Shown here: positions 34,702-43,925 of the stretch, in pieces | Position numbering within the stretch: position 1 is the first letter of the stretch | How the letters are laid out: every line of letters begins with the position of its first letter | Assembly (NCBI GenBank): GCA_964422145.1 | Contig: CAYQZV010000001.1 | Coordinates: forward strand, 1 to 64,000 | Reading direction: 5' to 3' | DNA: 64,000 bases | Source of the DNA: JACNKV01 sp964422145 | GTDB taxonomy: Bacteria; Fidelibacterota; Marinisomatia; Marinisomatales; JACNKV01 | Made by a program: the position numbers and the translations under genes | The notes under the pieces: model-generated | Databases searched by the model: none | What the model saw: the letters and a program-made list of their open reading frames with translations, nothing else | What the model was told of the DNA's origin: nothing

Positions 34702-36258
34702 ATGAAACCTGTCGTACTTATCGTTATGGATGGCGTTGGTGTCAATCCTAATTCAAAAGGAAATGCGGTTCTTGCAGCAAACACCCCTAATCTGGATACA
34801 TTCCGCAATACGTATCCGCATACGTTATTAGAGGCATCGGGAGAAGCCGTCGGTTTACCCAAAGGATTTCAAGGGTCCAGTGAGGTCGGGCATTTGAGTA
34901 TGGGTGCCGGACGCGTCGTTGAACAGGAGCTGAAACGCATTAACGATCAACTCCAAAACGGACAGATATTCGCTTCAAACGAATGGAAGCGATTAATGAA
35001 AAACTGGATCGAAAACCAATCCCAATTCCATTTGTTTGGGCTGCTTCAGGATGAAGGGGTTCATGCCCATCAAGATCATCTGTTCCAATTTATGACTCAA
35101 GCACGTAAGGAAAATCCTAACGGTAAAATTGTTATTCATCCTTTTCTTGACGGCAGAGACACCCCTCCAAGAAGTACACTCGAGTTTTTCTTTAAGCTCC
35201 GCCAAAAAATGGATGAAGTCGGTCAGTGTATAGTCGGGACCATCATGGGGCGGTATTATGGAATGGATCGGGTTCGAAGCTGGACATTGACGGATCTGGC
35301 ATATCATTGTATCGTAAATGCAGAAGGCAAACGGACAGAGAATGCCGAGCAAGGAATCCAAGAATCGTATGATAATGAAAAGACCCCGACCGGAACGGAT
35401 ATGACGGATGAATACATTACTCCGCATGTGATCGGCGACTACTCCGGGGTACATGACGGAGACAGTATCCTGCATGCGAATTTTCGGCAGGATCGTGCCA
35501 TTCAGCTTTCGATGGCATTTGTTGAGGACGACTATCCTGGATTTCTATCACGGAAACCATCGGTTATGTTCGCAGGTCTTACACGGTATTATGATGAGTT
35601 CCAGCCGTTTTTACTTAAAGACACATCGGAAACATCTGCAACCTTAAATCAATTGACCGGGGACGTGATTTCAAAGGCCGGATTGAAACAACTTCGAATT
35701 GCCGAAACCCAAAAATTCCGGCATGTGACCAGTTTTTTTAATGGGAAAGCCACCACGCCATTCCCGAATGAAGACCAAGTTGAAATTCCAAGCCGCTTCG
35801 ATCCATCCAGTTTTGCGGATCATCCTGAAATGGAAGCCTACAATATCATGGATGAATTACTTAAAAAACTCGATAACAATCCGTACGCATTTATTTTAGT
35901 GAATTTTGCGAATGGAGATATGGTAGGTCATACCGGCGATTTTGATGCAGCAAAAAAAGCAGTTGAAGTCGTGGATGAATGCGTCGGAACTGTGACCAAA
36001 AAAGTGCTTGAAATGGGCGGGAAAGTCATGATCACTGCTGATCATGGAAACTGCGATCAAATGATCGATTATGAAACCGGGCAGCCCAGAACAAGCCATT
36101 CGCTCAATCCGGTGGAGTTTATCTACGCAGCCAAAGATGCTGACGGAAAAAAACTGAAATCATCCGGAATATTATCGGATATTGGATCGACAATTCTGCA
36201 TTTGATGGATCTTCCCATCCCGACGGAAATGACCGCGGATGTCCTACTCTCAGATTAA
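34702..36258 (+). CDS. gpmI: 2,3-bisphosphoglycerate-independent phosphoglycerate mutase
   Basis: A 518-residue alkaline-phosphatase-superfamily enzyme of glycolysis/gluconeogenesis. It has the metal site VLIVMDGVG at the N-terminus, the catalytic serine in GSSEVGHLSMGAGR, FLDGRDTPP in the mutase domain and the second metal cluster in ITADHGNCDQM. Two manganese ions are expected. Length matches the family. Monocistronic with its own upstream region. Confidence 0.96.
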   Translation: MKPVVLIVMDGVGVNPNSKGNAVLAANTPNLDTFRNTYPHTLLEASGEAVGLPKGFQGSSEVGHLSMGAGRVVEQELKRINDQLQNGQIFASNEWKRLMKNWIENQSQFHLFGLLQDEGVHAHQDHLFQFMTQARKENPNGKIVIHPFLDGRDTPPRSTLEFFFKLRQKMDEVGQCIVGTIMGRYYGMDRVRSWTLTDLAYHCIVNAEGKRTENAEQGIQESYDNEKTPTGTDMTDEYITPHVIGDYSGVHDGDSILHANFRQDRAIQLSMAFVEDDYPGFLSRKPSVMFAGLTRYYDEFQPFLLKDTSETSATLNQLTGDVISKAGLKQLRIAETQKFRHVTSFFNGKATTPFPNEDQVEIPSRFDPSSFADHPEMEAYNIMDELLKKLDNNPYAFILVNFANGDMVGHTGDFDAAKKAVEVVDECVGTVTKKVLEMGGKVMITADHGNCDQMIDYETGQPRTSHSLNPVEFIYAAKDADGKKLKSSGILSDIGSTILHLMDLPIPTEMTADVLLSD

Positions 36259-36320
36259 ATCCAGGGATCAGCTTTATATAGTGAAATTGCCCGCTTAGGT
36301 GGGAAATTTAGACTGAAAAT

Positions 36321-39300
36321 TTATTTCAGAATCACCATCTTTTTAGTTTGTCTGAACTCTCCTGCTTCAATCCGATAGAGATATACTCCCGCAGATACTT
36401 GCTGACCATGATCATTTGTAGCATTCCATTGAATGGCTTTGCAGCCTGCTGGTTGATGTTCATTTACCAATTGACTGACAACATTGCCCAACAAATCATA
36501 TATAACCACACTTACAAATTCATCTTTGGGTAAATCATACTGCAAATTAGTAACCGGGTTGAATGGATTTGGATAGTTCTGATATAATGCAAAGTTGGTT
36601 GGCATTATCTTTTCAGAATTACTTACATCGTCATTGTTGCAACTGCCAATTTCATAGGAATGTGGATTATCAGCTGTGGTTCTTTCCAACCCATTGTATG
36701 AATAAGTATAATAAAACTGAATCACCTCGCCTTCATCCGCATATATTTGAAACGGCACATTAGGCGTCACCGGATATCCTGGAGGAATACCGCTGGTACA
36801 GTAATACAATATACAGGTCGGGTTGCCCACATGACTTGCACTAGGAATAAACGTCAACGTCGGATTGCTTGAATCATCTGTGAACTCATAAGTATAATCC
36901 CCGTTTTCAGGTCCTCCGGTACAATCTGGGGCTTCTAAAATTTCAAATGAAAATGTGTTTGAAACAGAAACAAGACCATCGTTATCTGTCGCATGAGCAC
37001 TGATTGAATGCACTCCGATGGAAATATTTTCCCATAAAAAACTATAAGGTTCATCACTGTCTGATCCAATGACTTCTTCATCATCATAGAATTCTACTAA
37101 CTCAACCATACCGTCGATATCGCTGGCCGAAGCTTCGATTTGCACAGGCGTACCGTAATAATAGGTTGAATTTAATGAAGAAGTATTTAAAGAAACTGAA
37201 GGGGGAAATTCAGAAGTCGTTGAAACAAACACAAAAACATAATCTACTGACGAATGTGTCTCATCACTAACCGTTAACTTAAATTTATATGTTCCTTCTA
37301 TCAGATCAGTAATTTCAGTTTGCTCACTGTCGCCGGCTGAAAAGGTTACAGTACTGGGTCCGTATACTTGTTCCCAAAGATAATTCAGATTTTCGGTATC
37401 TGCATCATAGCTGGCTGAGCCATCCAACACAGCGCTTGAATCGGGAAAAACAATCAATAAATCTTCACCGGCATTTGCAACTGGAGGATAATAATCTAAC
37501 TCTCTATCAAATGAAAAGGTCATTCGGCCTAAATTAAAACCACCGTTAATGAAAACAAGGCGTAAAATATGCTCTCCTGCATTCAGTTCTATATCTGAAA
37601 CATTTCCAGTTAACCAATTATACCAATCTCCAGTATTTCCAACTGAAACATTATCACTTACCTGTGTTCCATTAATTTCAAAATAAAACTGACCTCCTCC
37701 GCTTGGAATGTCCGAAGCATAACGGTATTCAAGATCGTAGTATCCGGGCTGATCAACTAAAATACTATACTCAACCCATTCACCTGCTTCGATCCATCCC
37801 AGTGTCGGGCCTTCAGTTTCACCAAAATATTCCACGTCGACATATTCATCAAGCCTGTATGTCCCTTGATTATAAGGCGAACTATCAAAGTAAGCTATGT
37901 TTTGCCCTATACCTCCTTCATAATCATCGTACTTTCCGGGTTCAATAATCCCCGGGATATTGTTGATATTATTGGCATAAGGAATTTGTTCTCCAACTTG
38001 AACACTGACAATATTTGTAAGACCAAAATCCGCCCCGGAATATAGTTTTCCGTAAAAATTATGTAATCCTAATGATAGGTCTTGAGCTGTAAAAACATGC
38101 GGATAAGAAGTTGTCTCACCAATAAGTTCAGCCCCATTGAAATATTCAACCCTTGTAATGCTCGGGTTTTCTGATTCAATATATAAATTGACATTGCCGT
38201 TAACATGAGCCTGATTAAAATCAGTTGAAATAACTCCTGTGACAGAAATTCCTCTGTTTGTGTTGATCTGTCTCGGTTCAACATTCAATTGAAATCCATC
38301 CGAAAAGGTAACCGTTATTGGAGAATCTGAATAGTTGTGTGCAACATAGGTTATCAGCCCGTCATTATCAAAACTTGTTGCGATTGGATGATCTGCTGTA
38401 ACATTTGATCTTAAGCTCCCTAGGGCATTCATATTGTGCAGCCAGTAATATGTTTGCGCATCTGAAATGCCAAATTTCAATATCCTGTCAGGATACGAAT
38501 CATACAAATCAATTGCAGTTTGAGGATCAATAAATGACAGATATTCCCAATATACATCATGCCAAAGGTTGGGGTTTACTTCATTATATAAAATTCCGGT
38601 ATTGACTGTTATTTCATTCCATAGTGTTGTTACATAATCCAAATTATGGCTGAGGTAAAATGATCCTCCATGGATAGGGTACAATTCAATCCCATAGGAC
38701 GCTGCGATATCGTTCGTCCAAAATGTTCCATTGTCATATGAATTTCCCCAAACGCGTGATACTAAACTATAAGGATGACCGGATGCAAAATTCCTTTCAT
38801 ACATATCAAACCAATATTCATCAATCGCAGTTTGTTCGGTTGTATATAAATAAATTCCTAGGTCTCTTACTTCATCATTACCGGTAACACTTCCCCAATG
38901 AATTAATGATGAATTAAACTGCATGCTTTCAGAGGATGATTCTTGGTCGTTCCCCTGTGGAAATGTTGCAAATCCATTTGCCCAGCAATGTCCTGCAAAC
39001 GGACTAAAACTTCTTAGGAAAGGATACTGCGAATCACTTCTGTCAAAAGAGGCAGCGTCTCGAATTAAGTGATTGACCATTTCACCCCAATCATCTGCCC
39101 ATCCGGGGGCGAATTGCTCTATAAATGAAGCGGCATGAATAAAGTATCCCCAATGAAAATGGTGGTCGTTTATATTCGAGTCTTGTCCATGCCCCGCGGG
39201 GTACCCTATAAGCGTAGACCATGTGTCATTATAGTAATATATGAACGCTACTTCCGGACTGCTGGCAGTCAGCCAATCCTCTAATCTTATCTTTATTGTT

Positions 39301-40484
39301 TCAACAATAGTGTCCCTCGCTTCAACATCACCGATCTCATTAGCAATTCTGGCTGTTTGTATCAGACGGTTCATGAGTTGACCTTCGTTGTATGAATCCG
39401 TCCACGTGGGAAGTTCGTCATTTTCAATTTGGGAAATTTTACTCTGAAGTTCGGCAGGATTATATCCGGCGCTGTAATGTCCTAAAGGAGGAAGTGTGGG
39501 AAGTATTCCAATAAATTGATTTTCCGTTTTGAAATAATTACCGCCCATCATTTTTAAATCGCCCCTGACAGTTTCATAGCTGTACCCATTTGGGGCAGGA
39601 GAGTCACTTGCCAAATTGTTCCATTGATGTGGGAGCAATCCTTGCAAAACATTCGAATAAGCCCCTTCTTTAACATCCACGTCTATGTTAAACTCTGTTA
39701 AAAGAATTGAACTATCCTCGTTATAGGTCCAAGTGACATAAGTGTTTTGCGGAAAAACATATGCGTATTCTAAGTATTCAGAAGCAATCTCACTTATATT
39801 TGAACTCCCCGGAGGAATCATTGCTATTGACCAATAATTATTTCCATTTAATGTAGATGTGAATGTTGTGCCGCTTTGATCCCAAGTGCTTCCGGTTGGT
39901 GCATAAATAATAAAATCGGCACCATTTCTTGCGTCTTCAATCATAATTATTTCACCAGACACAACAACTGTACCATGGGTGATTTCAATATCAACGATTG
40001 ATCCTGTATCTTTAGTAAAATAAACAAAAGGCATACCAACACCCGCCGTTGCCTGAAAAGAATTATCGGTGTCGGTCCAGTCCATTGTCACTGTCCAATC
40101 CGAAAAATCAAATACATTTGCTCGAGTTACATTGAGTCCGGAAAGTCCGATGACTATGGGTTCCTGGTCATCAAAAACGCCCCAAGGGATATAACTAACG
40201 ACTAATCCTTGATTCGTCGTTTTTAAAGATAAGGGGTAATTAAATAAATTGCTCGCGTGGTTATTCTTTATAAGATTAGACCACCAATCATTCGTTGGGA
40301 TTTTCTTATTTAACGCGGGTCCGCTGATTTGCGGTTCGCCGGATGGATAGGCGTTCCTTCCTGCTTCATCTACTCCTGGAAATGTTGTTGTGTAACTTCC
40401 TGACCCTACCGGTATTATATCAGATAACACATAATTTTGAATCGTCAGAGTCAGTGTGAATACAATGATTATATATTTTTTCAT
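36321..40484 (-). CDS. Secreted multidomain GH81 endo-1,3-beta-glucanase with T9SS tail
   Basis: A 1387-residue secreted enzyme. Signal peptide; GH81 domain about 30-745 (KKIPTNDWWSNLIKNN, NDHHFHWGYFIHAA, catalytic-glutamate region GNDQESSSESM near 512); an Ig-like module about 748-835; a CBM6-like carbohydrate-binding module about 846-995 (WIEAGEWVEYSILVD); a PKD module 998-1090; another Ig-like module to 1185; a CBM56-like beta-glucan module about 1187-1285 (GPENGDYTYEF); and a T9SS type A sorting domain 1295-1387 (NYPNPFNP). It should cut laminarin-type beta-1,3-glucan at the cell surface or outside. ATG at 40484 is preferred to 40499 because GGAG is correctly spaced. Confidence 0.88.
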   Translation of the reverse strand: MKKYIIIVFTLTLTIQNYVLSDIIPVGSGSYTTTFPGVDEAGRNAYPSGEPQISGPALNKKIPTNDWWSNLIKNNHASNLFNYPLSLKTTNQGLVVSYIPWGVFDDQEPIVIGLSGLNVTRANVFDFSDWTVTMDWTDTDNSFQATAGVGMPFVYFTKDTGSIVDIEITHGTVVVSGEIIMIEDARNGADFIIYAPTGSTWDQSGTTFTSTLNGNNYWSIAMIPPGSSNISEIASEYLEYAYVFPQNTYVTWTYNEDSSILLTEFNIDVDVKEGAYSNVLQGLLPHQWNNLASDSPAPNGYSYETVRGDLKMMGGNYFKTENQFIGILPTLPPLGHYSAGYNPAELQSKISQIENDELPTWTDSYNEGQLMNRLIQTARIANEIGDVEARDTIVETIKIRLEDWLTASSPEVAFIYYYNDTWSTLIGYPAGHGQDSNINDHHFHWGYFIHAASFIEQFAPGWADDWGEMVNHLIRDAASFDRSDSQYPFLRSFSPFAGHCWANGFATFPQGNDQESSSESMQFNSSLIHWGSVTGNDEVRDLGIYLYTTEQTAIDEYWFDMYERNFASGHPYSLVSRVWGNSYDNGTFWTNDIAASYGIELYPIHGGSFYLSHNLDYVTTLWNEITVNTGILYNEVNPNLWHDVYWEYLSFIDPQTAIDLYDSYPDRILKFGISDAQTYYWLHNMNALGSLRSNVTADHPIATSFDNDGLITYVAHNYSDSPITVTFSDGFQLNVEPRQINTNRGISVTGVISTDFNQAHVNGNVNLYIESENPSITRVEYFNGAELIGETTSYPHVFTAQDLSLGLHNFYGKLYSGADFGLTNIVSVQVGEQIPYANNINNIPGIIEPGKYDDYEGGIGQNIAYFDSSPYNQGTYRLDEYVDVEYFGETEGPTLGWIEAGEWVEYSILVDQPGYYDLEYRYASDIPSGGGQFYFEINGTQVSDNVSVGNTGDWYNWLTGNVSDIELNAGEHILRLVFINGGFNLGRMTFSFDRELDYYPPVANAGEDLLIVFPDSSAVLDGSASYDADTENLNYLWEQVYGPSTVTFSAGDSEQTEITDLIEGTYKFKLTVSDETHSSVDYVFVFVSTTSEFPPSVSLNTSSLNSTYYYGTPVQIEASASDIDGMVELVEFYDDEEVIGSDSDEPYSFLWENISIGVHSISAHATDNDGLVSVSNTFSFEILEAPDCTGGPENGDYTYEFTDDSSNPTLTFIPSASHVGNPTCILYYCTSGIPPGYPVTPNVPFQIYADEGEVIQFYYTYSYNGLERTTADNPHSYEIGSCNNDDVSNSEKIMPTNFALYQNYPNPFNPVTNLQYDLPKDEFVSVVIYDLLGNVVSQLVNEHQPAGCKAIQWNATNDHGQQVSAGVYLYRIEAGEFRQTKKMVILK

Positions 40485-40602
40485 ATTTTTCTCCATCATG
40501 AAATTTACATGTTTTATTTAAGAGAAACACTTTTTAATACAGTAAACCCTGATGAACTTAACTACTCTGCAATCAAGATATGAAGCAGGTATTTTTTTAT
40601 TT

Positions 40603-41307
40603 TTATTTCCGAACGATTATATCCTTAATTAAATAAGGCAGATACATCACCCAAAACAGCACATACGCGATCACCACAACAAACGGAATGTGAAGCGGAG
40701 GCGTCGGTAAGAAATCCATGATCGAACCGACGACGGGCGGGTTCCTTAAGTACCAATAATTGGCTAAATCTCCGATCAAGTAATTGATGGGAATGATACA
40801 CAGCATCACAATAAAAGAAAACTTAACTACCTTCCAAATAGAAGCCGTTGTCGGACGATGACTTTCCGTGACAATTAAATAAAGAATGCCAAGGAAAAGC
40901 AATGCATGTGTGACCATAAACATGATAAAATTAGGGTCAGGCCAACCGAATGAAAGATCCGGTGTGATCATTGCCATACTCGCCCCGCCGAAAGTCCAGA
41001 AATAAGCAACATCGACTAAAAATCCGCGTTTTCCGGTGATGAGCAGATATCCGATGATAAAATTAGACAAATGGCACATATGTAAAGGAAGCCAAATCTG
41101 CCACGGTTCGCCCAAGCCAAAGACACCGTAAAGGTGTTTAAAAACGCTATACCCTATCATCAACCAGCCTAAATACGGGGCAAAACCCGCATTTGCTTTT
41201 TGATTATTCATTTTTCGTAAAATGACGGGCGGTACGATCGAAACGATCAGCACAACGAGAACAGCATAAAGATGCTGAGAGCCGAACAGAACGAATTTTT
41301 CAGCCAT
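40603..41307 (-). CDS. YwaF-like (TIGR02206 type) integral membrane protein
   Basis: A 234-residue membrane protein with about six or seven helices. The segment WLPLHMCHLSNFIIGYLL matches the LPLHxC pattern of the YwaF/TIGR02206 family, whose role is unknown. The open frame runs on to 41481, but the ribosome site GGAGGAATC sits before ATG at 41307 and the extra 58 residues cover the tRNA-like remnant, so the shorter start is right. Confidence 0.75.
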   Translation of the reverse strand: MAEKFVLFGSQHLYAVLVVLIVSIVPPVILRKMNNQKANAGFAPYLGWLMIGYSVFKHLYGVFGLGEPWQIWLPLHMCHLSNFIIGYLLITGKRGFLVDVAYFWTFGGASMAMITPDLSFGWPDPNFIMFMVTHALLFLGILYLIVTESHRPTTASIWKVVKFSFIVMLCIIPINYLIGDLANYWYLRNPPVVGSIMDFLPTPPLHIPFVVVIAYVLFWVMYLPYLIKDIIVRK

Positions 41308-41434
41308 GATTCCTCCATTACTTCTGGTTTCTACAGTCAAACTCTTGCGTGATAAAATGTGATCATCCTTCTTTGATTCGAGCTTGATCTGCATGTAAAT
41401 TTGCACGCAATCCGACATGAATTGCAACCCCCTT

Positions 41435-41484
41435 GGGCGATTAGCTTCCCGATATGCATCGGGACCGGCAGCTTCACTCATCGC
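41435..41484 (+). repeat. tRNA-Val-derived remnant with palindrome
   Basis: GGGCGATTAGCT (41435-41446) repeats the first 12 bases of the tRNA-Val gene 79 bases downstream. It is followed by the palindrome TCCCGATATGCATCGGGA (41447-41464) and by CCGGCAGCTTCACTCATCGC, which keeps the T-stem strand GGCAG and part of the 3' acceptor strand (ATCGC). It looks like a tRNA copy whose middle was replaced by a palindrome. Confidence 0.6.
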
Positions 41485-41513
41485 AAATTATTTGGGGTAA
41501 CAGTCATCATTAT

Positions 41514-41587
41514 GGGCGATTAGCTCAGCTGGTCAGAGCGCTGTCTTCACACGGCAGAGGTCGGCAGTTCGAACCTGCCATCGCCCA
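41514..41587 (+). tRNA. tRNA-Val (anticodon CAC)
   Basis: Full cloverleaf: acceptor GGGCGAT pairs with ATCGCCC, D-stem GCTC/GAGC, anticodon stem CTGTC/GGCAG with loop TTCACAC (anticodon CAC, reads GTG), T-arm GGCAG-TTCGAAC-CTGCC, discriminator A at 41587. CCA is not encoded. Confidence 0.96.
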
Positions 41588-41702
41588 CATTTGAATTTTT
41601 AGATTCGAATCAAACGGCTTTTCACTTGAACCATACATTAATTCATACCAACCTTCTTTGAGCGAATTCCCCCTATTTTTTTAAAGGATCAAGGATCACT
41701 GC

Positions 41703-42722
41703 ATGAACAAAGCTATTACATTTGATGACATCCTGCTGGTGCCGTCTTATAATCATTATGAATCCCGAAAAGTAGTGGATATTTCCATGACAGACAAAAC
41801 CGAAAAGTTGACGCTGGACTTACCGCTGATGACATCCAACATGGATACGGTCACCGAACATCAAATGGCCAATTATATCGGAGAAAAGGGCGGAATCGGC
41901 GTACTGCATCGGTTTATGTCCATTGCGGATAATATCAAGGAATTCAAAAAATGTACTTATCCTGTTTTTGTATCGGTCGGTACGACAGACAAAGATTTCG
42001 AACGGATCCAGGCCTTGAAAGATGCCGGCGCTGTATTGTTTTGCATCGATGTTGCTCATGCGCACGCCCAATATGTTGGGCGGACTCTGAAACGATTTCG
42101 GAGAATTCTCGGTAAAAATCTCTGTGTCATGGCGGGAAATGTTGCCACCTATGCGGGTGCGGATTACCTCGCATCAATTGGTGCAGATATCATCAAAGTC
42201 GGGATCGGCGGCGGTTCGGTTTGTACAACGCGTATCAAAACCGGCTTCGGTGTTCCGAACCTCACCGCCATTCAAACCGCAAGCCGTGTTGACCGATCCA
42301 TCGTTGCAGACGGCGGTATTCGTAATCCGGGTGATATCGTCAAGGCATTGGCCTTCGGAGCAGATTTTGTCATGGTCGGTTCCATGTTTGCAGGGACAAA
42401 ACCCACTCCCGGGCGCGTGATTACTCGAGAGAATGAAGATGGAACAAAAGAAAAAGTAAAACTCTACCGCGGGATGTCATCCAAAGAAGTTCAGGAAGAC
42501 TATCACGGTGGAATGGCAGACTGGAAAACGGCAGAAGGCGTTCAAACTCATGTACCGTACCGCATTGATGAAGACGCCATTGTTGCTGATATTGTCGGTG
42601 GAATCCGCTCCGGATTAACTTACGGCGGTGCATACACTATCCGGAATTTTCAGCGAAAACTCGACTATATCGAAATTTCCAATGCCTCCCGAGTGGAAAG
42701 CATGCCGCATCGAACACTTTAA
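41703..42722 (+). CDS. guaC: GMP reductase / IMP dehydrogenase family (GMP reductase-like)
   Basis: A 339-residue TIM-barrel enzyme without CBS domains. The N-terminus FDDILLVPSYN and catalytic-loop GIGGGSVCTTRIKTGFGVP carry the active cysteine. The KTG following the cysteine loop, the YRGMSS stretch and the length (E. coli GuaC 347) favour GMP reductase, which converts GMP to IMP with NADPH, over IMP dehydrogenase. A CBS-less IMP dehydrogenase cannot be wholly excluded. It follows tRNA-Val by about 115 bases. Confidence 0.75.
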   Translation: MNKAITFDDILLVPSYNHYESRKVVDISMTDKTEKLTLDLPLMTSNMDTVTEHQMANYIGEKGGIGVLHRFMSIADNIKEFKKCTYPVFVSVGTTDKDFERIQALKDAGAVLFCIDVAHAHAQYVGRTLKRFRRILGKNLCVMAGNVATYAGADYLASIGADIIKVGIGGGSVCTTRIKTGFGVPNLTAIQTASRVDRSIVADGGIRNPGDIVKALAFGADFVMVGSMFAGTKPTPGRVITRENEDGTKEKVKLYRGMSSKEVQEDYHGGMADWKTAEGVQTHVPYRIDEDAIVADIVGGIRSGLTYGGAYTIRNFQRKLDYIEISNASRVESMPHRTL

Positions 42723-42740
42723 CCAAACTGAAAGAACCTT

Positions 42741-43925
42741 ATGGGACATTTACTTGACTCCAATCATCACTTAGTTCCGCTGATCGACCGCTTAAATAAA
42801 TACCCGATCGGTGTTGTAGACAGTGAAAAATTACGGGAATTACTCACGCTTCTATTTACAGAGGATGAAGCCTTTGTTGCATCAAAATTTCCTTTGACAG
42901 AAGCCACATTGAAAGAGATTTCGAAATCCACGAAAATGTCTGAAGAAAAATTGCTGCCGATTCTTGAATCTATGGCGGATAAGGGCATAATCATGGATCT
43001 TCCGTACAGCGGAAAGACCTATTACCTGCTCATGCCGGGTACGATCGGATTCTTCGAATTTACGTTCATGAAGAACCGTACAGACCTCCCTCTTGAAAAA
43101 GTAGCCAAGCTGATGGACGAATACTTTACCGACCGTGAAAAGGGGCACGGGCAGGAATTTTTCGGGAGCAAAACTCCGCTCACACGTTCTCTTCCTTATG
43201 AAGAACATATCCCGACATCAACAATGATCACCGACTATGAAAGCACAAGAGAGATCATTAAAAATGCGGATTTCGGTGCGCTCGGTATGTGTTACTGCCG
43301 GCATCAAAAAGAACATGCAGGCAGCTCATGCAAAAAGGGCGTCACCGGCAATAATATTTGTATCTCGCTTGGAAACGGAGCCCGGTTTCTTACCCGGCGG
43401 GGATTCGCCAAAGAAGCGACCAAAGAAGAATTATTGGCGATTATCGATAAAGCCCACGAATTGAATCTCACGCATATCACGGATAATGTTCGCAATAAAC
43501 CGACTTTTATCTGTAATTGCTGCGGGTGCTGCTGTCATATCATGGAAGGCATTCAAGAAGGATATATTAACGGTGTCGGGAAAACCAATTTTTTAGCCTT
43601 AGTCGATCAGGAAAAATGTAATTACTGCGGGAAGTGTTTCTCAGCCTGTAATCCGAAAGCTGTCGGGCTGGATAAATCCATCGATTATAAAAACGGTGCA
43701 GATCGAAAAAGCAAAGTCAATACCGATATCTGCCTTGGGTGCGGAGCTTGCATTTCGTCTTGTGAACAAGATGCGATTTCGCTGATCTCAAGACCTGAAA
43801 AACAGGAATTGATAACTCGAAAGCGTGATCTGTTCAAAACGATTCTGAAAGAAAAGAAGCGGCTCCGTCCTTATATTATAGATGGGGTCCTCAAAAAAGT
43901 AAAGCGCACATTTATAAAATCATGA
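42741..43925 (+). CDS. Cysteine-rich 2x[4Fe-4S] ferredoxin-type protein
   Basis: A 394-residue protein. Residues 1-110 look like a winged-helix segment (TLKEISKSTKMSEEKLLPIL). Near 183 a cysteine cluster appears (CYCRHQKEHAGSSC). Near 257 is an unusual CNCCGCCC run. Two 4Fe-4S ferredoxin motifs follow (CNYCGKCFSACN near 292, CLGCGACISSC near 330). The basic tail ends KVKRTFIKS. It probably moves electrons or senses redox state; partners are unknown. It overlaps the PNGase-like gene by four bases. Similar proteins occur in anaerobes, but I cannot name the family with certainty. Confidence 0.75.
   Translation: MGHLLDSNHHLVPLIDRLNKYPIGVVDSEKLRELLTLLFTEDEAFVASKFPLTEATLKEISKSTKMSEEKLLPILESMADKGIIMDLPYSGKTYYLLMPGTIGFFEFTFMKNRTDLPLEKVAKLMDEYFTDREKGHGQEFFGSKTPLTRSLPYEEHIPTSTMITDYESTREIIKNADFGALGMCYCRHQKEHAGSSCKKGVTGNNICISLGNGARFLTRRGFAKEATKEELLAIIDKAHELNLTHITDNVRNKPTFICNCCGCCCHIMEGIQEGYINGVGKTNFLALVDQEKCNYCGKCFSACNPKAVGLDKSIDYKNGADRKSKVNTDICLGCGACISSCEQDAISLISRPEKQELITRKRDLFKTILKEKKRLRPYIIDGVLKKVKRTFIKS

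Noticed and set aside
36265..36295. Imperfect hairpin (AAATTGCCC / GGGAAATTT) between gpmI and the GH81 gene
   Set aside because: One mismatch and no T tract on either strand; too weak to call a terminator.
41308..41481. 58-residue N-terminal extension of the YwaF-like protein
   Set aside because: It is low in membrane character, crosses the tRNA-like remnant, and a strong ribosome site marks the ATG at 41307.
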